Assembly: GCA_963698735.1 (NCBI GenBank)
Contig: CAVOSA010000007.1
Coordinates: 62,001 to 126,000 of the forward strand
DNA: 64,000 nt
Direction: 5' to 3'
DNA from: RPQJ01 sp963698735
Lineage (GTDB): Bacteria; Pseudomonadota; Gammaproteobacteria; Steroidobacterales; Steroidobacteraceae
Of the stretch, positions 56,146 to 64,000 are shown piece by piece. A program made the translations under genes and the position numbers. How positions within the stretch are numbered: position 1 is the stretch's first letter; each line of letters begins with the position of its first letter. The notes below the pieces were generated by a model. The model had not been told where the DNA came from and did no database searches. It was given only the letters and a program-made list of their open reading frames with translations.

Positions 56146-57267
56146 TCAGCCCCGCTCGGCGATCCGGTTCTTCACGAACGTCGAGAGTTGCTGCGCCAGG
56201 ACGCCCGGCGGGAGGCGACTGACGTTCCGCAGGAAGTGCAAGCGAGACCTTCGGCGTTCCTCGGCCAGGGCCGCGGTCGCCTCGCGAAGGTACTGGGCAG
56301 CCGATTCCTCCGAGACGGGTTCTGCCGACGAAACCTTTCCGAGCTCGGCTGAGAGCACCTTCAGACGTGCCAGGAGGGCCACCGCCGGGTCGCCCCCGAG
56401 CGGCATTGGCCGGTAGTCGTCAGCAATCCTGACGGGCAGCAGTTCGAGGTCCCGAACGCCGTCCGGGGTCAAACGGCACTCGGCGATGGCGGAGTCGCGC
56501 ATTCGGTCGCTCCAGATCATGTCGCCGAGGAAGTTGCCCAAACTGTAGATGATCCACCCCCGGCCGTATCGTTCGCAGCCCCGGAGCACGTGAGGGTGAT
56601 GGCCGATCAGGAGATCTGCCCCGGCGTCCATCACATCGTGCGCCAGTCCGATCTCTGCCGGCGACGGCCGGTCGACAAACTCGTCGCCCCAGTGCAGCGA
56701 CACCACGACACTATCGTGCGTCTTCCTGGCCGTACGGATGTCGTTGAGCATGTCGTCGGCGTAGCCCTCGGCATAGAGCGGGCCTGCGGCGAAATATCGT
56801 CGCGGCCGCAGCGACCACCCAAGGAATGCAATCCGCAGTCCATTTCTATCGACTACCTCGGGCACGACGGTCCGGTAGGAAGCCCCGGCGAGTCCACACA
56901 CTGCGATCCCGGCATTGCGCAGCGCGTCCACGGTCTCCACGAACGCCTCACGCCCGTGCTGCATCGAGTGATTGTTTGCCATGCACAAGACACCAAAACC
57001 CGCGCGGCGGAGCGCTTCCACGTAGGACAGCTGCCCCCTCAACTGCATCGAGTGGTGGTCTCCGGGTTGCAGGCCGCGCTCGGAAAGCGTGCATTCGAGG
57101 TTGCCGAAGACGAGATCCGCCCGAGCCAGGGTGGAGGCCATGTGGGCGAAAGGAAAGTCGGCGGGCTGTGAGCGAAAAGTGCTGTGTGCTCCGCGTCCGG
57201 TATTGAGCGGGTGATCTCCAAGCATTATGTCGCCAACCGCCTGGAGGCGGACTGATCGCTCACTCAC
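56146..57267 (-). CDS. CapA family metallophosphatase-like protein
   Basis: 373-residue member of the PGA_cap/CapA family, related to calcineurin-like phosphoesterases and known from poly-gamma-glutamate capsule synthesis. Motifs: VGDIMLGDHPL (metal site), VFGNLECTLSERG, CMANNHSMQHG, VVSLHWGDEF, LLIGHHPHVLRG and IYSLGNFLGDM. No signal peptide is seen. The frame is intact. Together with asparagine-synthase-like ligases and a CapK-like enzyme it suggests amide-linked decoration of the polymer, but the family also occurs in many other capsule loci. Confidence 0.88.
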   Translation of the reverse strand: MSERSVRLQAVGDIMLGDHPLNTGRGAHSTFRSQPADFPFAHMASTLARADLVFGNLECTLSERGLQPGDHHSMQLRGQLSYVEALRRAGFGVLCMANNHSMQHGREAFVETVDALRNAGIAVCGLAGASYRTVVPEVVDRNGLRIAFLGWSLRPRRYFAAGPLYAEGYADDMLNDIRTARKTHDSVVVSLHWGDEFVDRPSPAEIGLAHDVMDAGADLLIGHHPHVLRGCERYGRGWIIYSLGNFLGDMIWSDRMRDSAIAECRLTPDGVRDLELLPVRIADDYRPMPLGGDPAVALLARLKVLSAELGKVSSAEPVSEESAAQYLREATAALAEERRRSRLHFLRNVSRLPPGVLAQQLSTFVKNRIAERG

Positions 57268-57306
57268 CGTTCACCTCGCTCATCATGGCCGTGACTTCGA
57301 AAGTGG

Positions 57307-57419
57307 CTTGATTATGTGGGTACTCGATCGTGGGTTGCAACGAAGTACTTCGCTGGCGCCGGGCGGCAAGCTGGCCGATAATCAAGCGAGCTGGAGGGCC
57401 CGCGTGCTGTGGGCCTTTT
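57307..57419 (+). promoter_or_regulatory. Attenuator-like leader before a glycosyltransferase gene
   Basis: In the divergent gap upstream of the rightward glycosyltransferase, CTTGATTAT (57307-57315) and ATAATCAAG (57378-57386) form a 9-bp perfect inverted repeat 62 nt apart. Eleven bases later a GC hairpin (GGCCC 57397-57401 with GGGCC 57411-57415) is followed by TTTT, an intrinsic-terminator shape. No rightward gene ends upstream, so this terminator would lie in the leader of the gene at 57493. Confidence 0.5.
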
Positions 57420-57492
57420 CTTTGCGTCGCATGCGGGCTGCACACTCGGAGTCTGCGGCGATAGTGCCGACTTGGGGAGTAGATTGGACGTA

Positions 57493-58728
57493 ATGAAGGT
57501 ACTGTGGATTTCCCAGAACGTGCCGTATCCACCGAAGAGCGGCGTGTTGCTGCGGAATTACAATCTTATCCGGCTGACCTCGCGGTTCGCGGCGATCGAC
57601 CTGGTTGCGATTGTGAAGAAGAATGCCATGCCAAGTTCGTACGCCGAGATGGCAGTTCCGGAGCTGCTGAAGCTCTGTTCCACCGTCCAACCCGTTCGGC
57701 TGCCCGCGGAGGAGTCGCGGTTCCGCCTTTGGTGGGCACTGCTCAAGAGCCTCGTCACCAAGGCGCCGTTCACGGTGAACTGGGCCAATGCGCCGGCGTT
57801 GAAGGAAATGCTGACGCGCGCGCTTGCGGGCACGACCTACGATCTCGTCTACTTCGATTCGGTAAGTCTCGCCGACTACCGGGAACTGGTGACTTCCGCT
57901 GCGAGGGTGCTCAACCATCACAACATCGAGTCGCAGCTGTTCGAACGGCGCATAACTTACGAACGGAACCCACTCAAAAGACTTTATCTTCGCCTGGAGG
58001 CGAGAAAGCTCCGGCGGTACGAAGCCGCGGTAGTCGGAGAATTCGACTCGAACCTGGTGGTGTCCAGCCTCGACGCGTTACGGCTGGGTGAGTTCTGTCC
58101 CGGTACGACCACCGCCCTAGTGGCGAACGGTGTCGACGTGGACTATTTCCGGCCCAGCGACGAGGCGTCTGCGGAGCCCGGGCATCTCATCATGGTCAGC
58201 GGCATGAACTGGTTTCCGAACCTGGACGCCGTGCTGTACATGATGGAAAGCATCTGGCCGATTCTTGTCAGTACGACGCCCGGAGTACGGTTGACGATCG
58301 TCGGCGCCCGCCCGCCACAGCGCGTTACGGAACTCGCAGCGAAGGACCCCCGGATCACGGTCACGGGATTCGTCGACGATATCAGGCCGTACATGGATCG
58401 TGCACAGGTCTACCTCTGCCCGATGCGGGACGGCGGCGGTACGCGACTGAAGGTTCTCGATGCATTGTCGATGGCCAAGCCGATCGTGGCCACCACGATG
58501 GCGCTAGAGGGAATAGACGTGGTTCCGGAAAGAGACGTTCTGGTCGGCGACACGCCTGACGCTTTCGTCAGGCAGATTCAAAGGCTGTTGCAGGACCACG
58601 CGCTTCGGCAACGTCTTGCCACGAACGGTCGCACTTTCGTCGAGCGGCATTTCTCGTGGGAGGTCATCGGCCGCCAGTTGGAGGGGGCGTTACGCGACGC
58701 AGTCGCCCGCAGGCATCGGCACGAGTGA
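57493..58728 (+). CDS. Glycosyltransferase family 4
   Basis: 411-residue GT-B enzyme with intact frame. VLWISQNVPYPPKSGVLLRNYNLI opens the acceptor domain; SGMNWFPNLDAVLYMMESIWP, VTGFVDDIRPYMDRAQVYLCPM, and GGGTRLKVLDALSMAKPIVATTMALEGI (donor-site EX7E region) form the C-terminal domain. The PLR/GTRLK pattern resembles sugar transferases of the TIGR03087 exosortase-associated group (EpsD-like). ATG 57493 begins MKVLWISQNVPYP; longer in-frame starts run through the hairpin leader. Confidence 0.87.
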   Translation: MKVLWISQNVPYPPKSGVLLRNYNLIRLTSRFAAIDLVAIVKKNAMPSSYAEMAVPELLKLCSTVQPVRLPAEESRFRLWWALLKSLVTKAPFTVNWANAPALKEMLTRALAGTTYDLVYFDSVSLADYRELVTSAARVLNHHNIESQLFERRITYERNPLKRLYLRLEARKLRRYEAAVVGEFDSNLVVSSLDALRLGEFCPGTTTALVANGVDVDYFRPSDEASAEPGHLIMVSGMNWFPNLDAVLYMMESIWPILVSTTPGVRLTIVGARPPQRVTELAAKDPRITVTGFVDDIRPYMDRAQVYLCPMRDGGGTRLKVLDALSMAKPIVATTMALEGIDVVPERDVLVGDTPDAFVRQIQRLLQDHALRQRLATNGRTFVERHFSWEVIGRQLEGALRDAVARRHRHE

Positions 58729-58837
58729 GAGACTTCAACCTCAAGGACGGGGACGTGCTGCGCGTAATGCCAGGTCGCGCCGCTGCGAACGGCCAGCTTT
58801 TGTCGTGGAGAAACTCGTGCTTTTAGTCTCGGTTAAC

Positions 58838-60515
58838 ATGGATCCCGCTGCAGTTTCAGAGCCCCTGAAGCATCTGGCGCACACTCGTGTCGCCGTGGGT
58901 GCCACCGGTAACTGCGACATCTACTACGATGCGGGCCGGTACGAGGTCGCGGCAACGTCAAGTGGCCTCTCCGTCCGGCATAAGGGCGTTCCCGATGGCG
59001 ACGTGTTCACGCTTCAACTGCATCCGCGTGCGCTGTTCGATCAGGAAGCCGCTGCTGCTCGGGCTGCCGATCTACTACTCGTCAACCGCTCGCTCGTTTG
59101 TTGCTTCCACCCACGTGAGGTTGCTGAGGGCGTTCGGCCTGCAGATACAGGAGGATCGTGGTGCGCTGCCGGAGTTCTTCCTCTACCGATACGTGACGCC
59201 TCCGCGCACGCTGTTCCTGGGCGTTTCCGCGCTGCCAATTGGCGGACAGGTCAGTGCTTTCTTGGAGGGAGGCCAGATTGCGGTCACGCCACCGACGTGG
59301 ACCGACGCATTTCGGAAGTCCACGACCCTGTATCACCTCGAAGAAAGCGCAGCCCGGATCAAGGAGGATCTCGAGCACTCGATCCAGTCCTTGCAGCCCC
59401 GTCGAGACCAGGTGACGTGCCTGATGAGCGGAGGAGTGGACTCATCGATCCTGTTCAAGATGTGCCAGGACCACCTCTCGCTCCGGGCGTCTCACTCCAC
59501 TGGCTATCCGTTCGAGGCCGACGAATACAACGATGAGCGGAAGTATGCGGAGACAGCCGCGGCGGCCTTCGGCTCGGAACACACGTACCACGCCTTCACT
59601 ACGCAGGACTTCCTGCAGGGCGTCGTCGAGTCGATCGACCATGCGGAAGTGCCTGTCGTTGCGATGCAGTCGGCGTTGCTCGACCTCGTGTTCAACCGGG
59701 CGCTGCCGGATGACCAGCGGGTAGTGATTTCCGGGCAGGGCGCGGACAGCGTGTTCGGCTTGTCCATCATGTACCACTACCAGGAGACGCGTCGCGTCGT
59801 GAAGCCCGCGCTCGCTCCCGTGTTTAAGTTGCTGGCGAACACGCTGGGCCGGCTGCCGCAGGGCGACCACCAGTTCCCGTGGGCGCGCATGCACGCATTC
59901 TCGAAGAGGCGCTGGGACCTGGATTTCGGCAACATCGACCATGGGCTATGGCTCATGGGCGAGTTCGCCGACAAGGACTGGGTGAAGTCCACCTTTGCCG
60001 TCGACGATGAAGCCCTGCTCGAGGGGAGGCGGGCTGCCATCGGCCAGTTCAGCCTGAATAACGTGCTCGATGCCTTCACCGTGCTCGACTTCGTGAGTGA
60101 CGTGGCCTACATGCAGGACGTGTGGGGCAAGCTCGGCGAGGCCAGGGGACGCTGGATCTCCTTTCCGTTCAACTCGCCCGAACTCATTCGGGTGGCGAAC
60201 CACACCCCTTGGGAAGAGAAGATGTCCCAGCACAAGCGCCTCATCCGGCGCGCGGGCCAGATGGCAGGCGTGCCCGACTCTGTCCTGTTCCGGCCGAAGA
60301 GGACCTTTGGGATCAGCGCCAAGCGCTGGGCAGCGCCGGGAGGAGTGCTGGAATCTCTGTTCCGCGTCGCTGCGCCGGTCGTCGAGATGGACGTGCTCCG
60401 CCGGTTCCTCGGTGCGGACGAGCGTCGGGCGATGACGGGCTGGACGCTGGTCAACTATGCGATCTGGAAGCGCATAGTGATCGACGGCGAGCCTGCGGAG
60501 AAACTTGAGCGCTGA
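58838..60515 (+). CDS. Asparagine-synthase homologue lacking the glutaminase Cys, one frame change
   Basis: Asparagine-synthase-like protein of about 559 residues. N-terminal part MDPAAVSEPLKHLAHTRVAV with VAATSSGLSVRHKGVP looks like a reduced glutaminase fold without any MCG start. A frame change near 59040-59050 leads to PLLLGLPIYYSSTARSFV. Synthetase domain: VTCLMSGGVDSSILFKMC (PP-loop), FEADEYNDERKYAETAAAAFGSEH, VVISGQGADSVFGLS and RWISFPFNSPELIRVAN. The start is uncertain because upstream codons are open in two frames. Rightward, 110 bp after the glycosyltransferase. Confidence 0.78.
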
Positions 60516-60554
60516 ACTGTCGGGCGCATAGCAGACGAATTCGCGGAGGACCCA

Positions 60555-61992
60555 CTAGTTGGATGCACTGGCAGATGGCGCCGTGCCCCGATCGGCCGTT
60601 GAAAGTTTGGACACGACTGCGCGGAACTTGCCATTGGCACCGCGCGGGATGCTCTCGACGGCTTCAAACTGGATTTCAACAGCTCCCATACGCTCGCGGA
60701 GGCGATTGGCTATTGACTCGGAATCTTGCTCGTTGAAGCCATTCGCAGGAACGTATTTCACGACGATCAGATCAAGGCTTTCCTGAATTATCTGCGCCTC
60801 TGAGACTCGCAGGTCCGCTTTGAATACTGGATCCAATCGTCCGATCTGCCTGCCGTCGCGCGTAACGAGCACGTCGTCAGTGCGGCCATCGATTGACTCG
60901 ATAAGTGGTAGGCACCGCCCGCAGGCGCACGCGTTGCCTAGCATGGTGCGTGTTGCACGGTCGCCTACGCGGTAGCGGATCAGAGGCATGTCGAAGTTCA
61001 AGAGACCCGTGGCGATGACTTCGCCGCTTTCGCCGGGTGCAACAGGCCGGCGATGCTGGAGTACCTCAGATACGGCCGGTATCCGGCCACTCGTGCAGGC
61101 GTCCAAACTCGCACTCGCTCGCTGCCGCTGCGATCTCTGTCATGCCATAGGTCTCTCGAAGCGAGCAGCCAAATGCATCGAAGACAGCGCGTCGCTGATA
61201 TTCAAAAACCGGCTCGGCATTTGTGAGCGCAACGCGGATTCCGAGTCGCCGCGCGCGCGTACTGAGATTCGCTCGCAGTACGCCGTTCGCAAGCGCATGC
61301 AGTGACGATGCGTAGCCGCTGAGGTATTTGACCCGGTGATTCTCGAGTGCGGCAAGATAGTGCGGCACGAGGTCCGGCGCGAGGTGGTAAGAGGACATAT
61401 ATAGTTGGTACAGCGCGCGGTTCCACACCCAGAACGGCGGGGTCCGAGTCGTCACGGGTGTCACCAATTGGCCGGCGAGGTTGGCCCAACAACTGAAGCG
61501 ATCGACTCCATGCCAACGCCAGCATCGTGCCTCGAATAGCGCGTACCATTCGCGATTGGTAGCAACGCTGCGCCACAGGTTGAGCGGCTTCCCGCTCGTG
61601 CCGCTTGTGTGTAAATGTTGCATGCGACCTGGTCGACAGTTGTCGGCTACGAATGATTGCGGTGTGCGTCGCAGGTCATCCTTTTCGAGCAGCGGCCAAT
61701 TCTCAAGGATTTCGGGCGAGGCGCGGTCACCGCTCCGGCGTCTTTCGGCCCAATGATCACGATAGAATGGGACCCGCGTCGCGGCATGGTGCAGCAACCG
61801 TGCTAGTCGTTCGTCTTGCCATGCCGACCACTGCACTGCGGTCCACGTGTCGCGCTCGAGCGCTGCAGCGACTAGGCGCTCCGTCTCTGGCCCATAGCGC
61901 AACGAGCGCAGGTAATAGCCTCTGGCGCTGGCCATCCATGAGCGCGCGGTATACGGCAATGCATTGTAGAAAGTGTGAACCGAGATGTTCAT
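60555..61992 (-). CDS. CapK/phenylacetate-CoA ligase-like adenylate-forming enzyme, one frame change
   Basis: About 478 residues of the CapK/PaaK branch of the ANL superfamily. RLARLLHHAATRVPFYRDHW is the typical N-terminal helix; HLHTSGTSGKPLNLW the P-loop; RETYGMTEIAAAASECEFG the A5-like motif. A frame change near 61080 leads to GESGEVIATGLLNFDMPLIRYRVGDRA, then a Cys-rich knuckle CACGRC and IEFEAVESIPRGANGKFR-like end with catalytic Lys. Such enzymes are frequent in capsule loci, where they are thought to activate an acid or amino acid for glycan modification. The gene looks noticeably less GC-rich than the housekeeping half. Confidence 0.8.
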
Positions 61993-62274
61993 AAAGCTGC
62001 TTGCTGCGCTGGTCGAACGCTATGCACGATACCGGGGACTTGCCAGGTTGGCCACGGCGCAGACTAAGGAACGATGATAGGGTTTGAAAAAAATGAAATT
62101 ACTAGCGCATCCGCTGGGCAGGTCTCAGCAGCCATGGGAGATGCAGCAGTCCTCTTCCGTTGCATGTGCACGCGTAAGTCTTTTCTCGTTGCACGCGCAT
62201 TTGGCCTTGGGCGACTGAGCGCGTCGTCTCTGGTGACATTGCGAGGACGTTGTTGATTTCTGTGGCCGACGTGC

Positions 62275-62325
62275 CTGACGCTTTTGAATGAACTCGCTGG
62301 GCGTCAGGTGCACCAGCGAATTGTC
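62275..62325 (-). pseudogene. Possible IS3-family transposase 3' remnant
   Basis: The minus strand encodes DNSLVHLTPSEFIQKRQ, which resembles the C-terminal end of IS3-family OrfB integrases (commonly H.SLG.LTPSEF). No transposase sequence continues upstream; only about 17 residues match, so it is a scrap at best. No terminal inverted repeats were found. Confidence 0.4.
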
Positions 62326-62474
62326 GGGTCAGTACTAGGTGGTCGGCCGACATGAGCGAAGGGGAGGGCGTTGACACTTTAACCTATTCAGCATATTCGA
62401 AGACCATGCTCGCCTGCCTCGACTCCTTCGTCATTTTGTGAATCCGTCGTCAGCAGACTCTCGACTATCCGCTC

Positions 62475-62498
62475 AAAAAAATGGGTCCGCGTGTGCGG
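62475..62498 (-). terminator. Terminator of the leftward gene at 62508
   Basis: Read leftward: short hairpin CCGC-ACAC-GCGG (62498-62487) followed by ACCCA and seven T (62481-62475), ten bases past the stop. The stem is only 4 bp, so strength is doubtful. Confidence 0.5.
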
Positions 62499-62507
62499 GA
62501 GGAAGTG

Positions 62508-63999
62508 TCAAGGACTGGTTTCTATTTCCTTTCTAGTTAGCGCAACTGTATAGCGGCGCCGCATCTCGTCAATCGCCCAATGAAACGCGTACGCATTCTC
62601 AGTTGGGTTCAGCAACCGCAGCGCCTTCCAAAGCGGTACTCGGCCGAACGGGAGCTTCCAGCTGCCGCGTCCCGCCAGGTCAGCAGGGTACTTGAACAGT
62701 ATGCGTCGCATGCGGGGTCCCGAGCCGCGCCAAAGTCCACGAGAAGCGCAAAAGGACTTGAACGCCAGATAGGAGCCTTCGGCGAATACCTCAGCTAGCG
62801 GTTCACCGTGGTAGAAGGGTTGCGTGATCGCCTTCTTTTCTTGGCCAAACCACTCGCCTGGAACGCCGGCCTCCTCGACGAGGCGACGGGGTATCGGCCT
62901 CTCGTAGTCGCTCCCACGACGCCATGGTGCCATCTCCGCCGACCGTGACACTATTTGGACGAGTGGGTGAAGCCGCTGGTGTGCCTGCGGCACTGGAAAG
63001 TGGATGAATCCTGTTCGAAGGCGGAATTCGGCAAGAGATGCCCCCCCTGGGTAGGTTCCTCGGTACGTCTCTGATCGGTCAGCATGGCTGGACAGTCCCC
63101 ATACCGTGTCTCCCAGAAGGCCAGTAAAGAGTATGCCATTCCGAAGCACTTTTTCGAGCACGACGAATACTACATCCTCTCCGCCCGTGCCAACTGCTAG
63201 GAACTCGACCTCTGGGAGATCGGTCCGATGGCGGTAGTCGGAGCGGTCGAACGTAAGTACATCCAGACCCAAGCGCTGGCCCACGCGGAGCCCGGAGTCG
63301 TCGACGCCGCCAAAGTCGGAGCGAGCACTCGAAAACGTCACCGGCTCGAGTTGCGCCGGCATGGCGTGCGAGCACCGCGCATGCAGGAGAGTCGTACCCG
63401 GACGAGACAGTCACGACCGGCGAATACCTGACCGATCGCGCACTGCTGGCAGCATTCGCAACGACGTCATGGACCATGCATTGCAAGAACTTCACGTACT
63501 CCTCATACGATGACGGTTGCTCTATAAAGGGCCGCTTTCCGTCCTCATGTAGCGTCAGAGCAGAATCCACCACAAGGTTGCAGCAATAGTGCAACCGAAT
63601 CCTCCGGCCGCTCTTCAGCGGGATTGCTTTTCTTGCGTGCAGTCCATCTAGGAATGAAATCAAGTCAAGGTCGTAGAAGACGTAGTCGTCGGTGCATTCT
63701 TCACCCGTCACGGCGAGCAGGAATGCGAGTGAGTTTGACACGACGAGCGTTGAGCCGGTGTGTAGGCTGTGCAGCCTCTCCAGCGTATGTGACGTCGAGG
63801 CCACCGTCAGAGTGTCGGACGCCAGTCGTGCCCCCGACCCGAGGAGGACCTCGCTTTCATCGAACCTGCCGTCCTCGAAGCGGCCGCGCCACGCACCCTC
63901 CACGAAGTAACTTGGCCGCGTTTCCACCCCAGGGCCGTGAATGACTTCGATCTGGTCCGCACCGGCGATCATGCGCAGACACCAGGCGAGCCTAGGCAA
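62508..63999 (-). CDS. Divergent asparagine-synthase-like protein, 5' end beyond or at the window edge, one frame change
   Basis: At least 497 residues. N-terminal part LASDTLTVASTSHTLERLHSL and LVVSNSLAFLLAVTG resembles the degenerate glutaminase domain of asparagine-synthase relatives; the PP-loop-like motif reads VTVSSGYDSPACAVLA instead of SGGxDSS. A frame change near 63350 connects to VTFSSARSDFGGVDDSGLRVGQRLGLDV. Later FTGLLGDTVWGLSSH aligns with the GxGxDE/SGDG region. No catalytic Cys start is visible; the first in-frame codon (TTG 63999) is at the edge, so the true start may lie outside. Probable ATP-dependent amide or ester-forming enzyme of the glycan locus. Confidence 0.7.
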
Positions 64000-64000
64000 T

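Larger units (their letters stand above)
61993..62507. other. Non-coding gap, relatively AT-rich
   Basis: Between two leftward genes; holds a transposase-like scrap (62275-62325) and a terminator (62475-62498). No intact gene. Its composition is more AT-rich than most of the window, suggesting a recombination junction. Confidence 0.5.

Noticed and set aside
58721..58837. Short frame from GTG 58721 (WRNSCF region) as N-terminus of the asparagine-synthase homologue
   Set aside because: Ends at a stop before the conserved part and is in a different frame; possible only if another base error is assumed.

Overview
The window is chromosomal DNA of a GC-rich gammaproteobacterium. The evidence is gene order: trpS-scpA-scpB-rluB, gyrA-serC-serA-pheA-aroA-cmk-rpsA-ihfB-lapA-lapB, a yciB-yciI-bolA cluster, ubiG, and a CRP-type consensus site. 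High GC together with an exosortase A (XrtA) polysaccharide locus suggests a Xanthomonadales/Nevskiales/Steroidobacterales-like lineage; this placement is inference, as no 16S gene is present.

Region 1 (1-12.6 kb) is housekeeping. A leftward cluster (yciB, yciI, bolA, lipoprotein peptidyl-prolyl isomerase) is divergent from yciO-trpS-scpA-scpB-rluB-like. A second leftward run follows: yciK-like SDR, squalene-synthase-like protein, rmuC, gph, ubiG and an amidohydrolase, the last four tightly overlapped. Region 2 (12.7-24.8 kb) is the classic rightward gyrA to lapB block: DNA gyrase, serine and aromatic amino acid biosynthesis, CMP kinase, ribosomal protein S1, IHF beta and the LPS regulators LapA/LapB. 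Region 3 (24.9-31.2 kb) is mixed: a BrnT/BrnA-like toxin-antitoxin pair, a ComEA-like protein, galU, gabT, an SDR, tRNA-Asn, a PQQ-type sugar dehydrogenase and an SGNH hydrolase.

Region 4 (31.5-64 kb) is a large exopolysaccharide/protein-sorting locus of the XrtA/PEP-CTERM type. Rightward genes are FemAB, a DegT aminotransferase, exosortase-EpsI fusion, PrsT TPR lipoprotein, chain-length determinant, tyrosine kinase, asparagine synthase, acyl carrier protein, acyl-CoA ligase, NAD-synthase-like enzyme and two glycosyltransferases. Then come leftward genes for a beta-helix secreted protein, a glycosyltransferase, an O-antigen ligase/polymerase, a flippase and an asparagine-synthase homologue. 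The end holds CapA, another glycosyltransferase, two more asparagine-synthase homologues and a CapK-like adenylate-forming enzyme, with a probable insertion-sequence scrap. The outer-membrane export porin, initiating sugar transferase, deacetylase and any PEP-CTERM substrate are not in the window.

Many otherwise well-conserved genes (rmuC, serC, pheA, aroA, sugar dehydrogenase, exosortase, chain-length determinant, kinase and most genes after 46.8 kb) are interrupted by one-base frame changes while the sequence on both sides stays conserved. Several are in essential or central genes and several sit in short homopolymers, so base-level errors in the assembly are the simplest explanation. I annotate these as single genes with the break positions stated. 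The most interesting biology is (i) a RluB-like protein that has lost the catalytic Asp, (ii) three asparagine-synthase homologues without a visible N-terminal glutaminase Cys in the polysaccharide locus, (iii) a carrier-protein/adenylation/amidation module next to the exosortase, and (iv) CRP-like sites and an attenuator-like leader.
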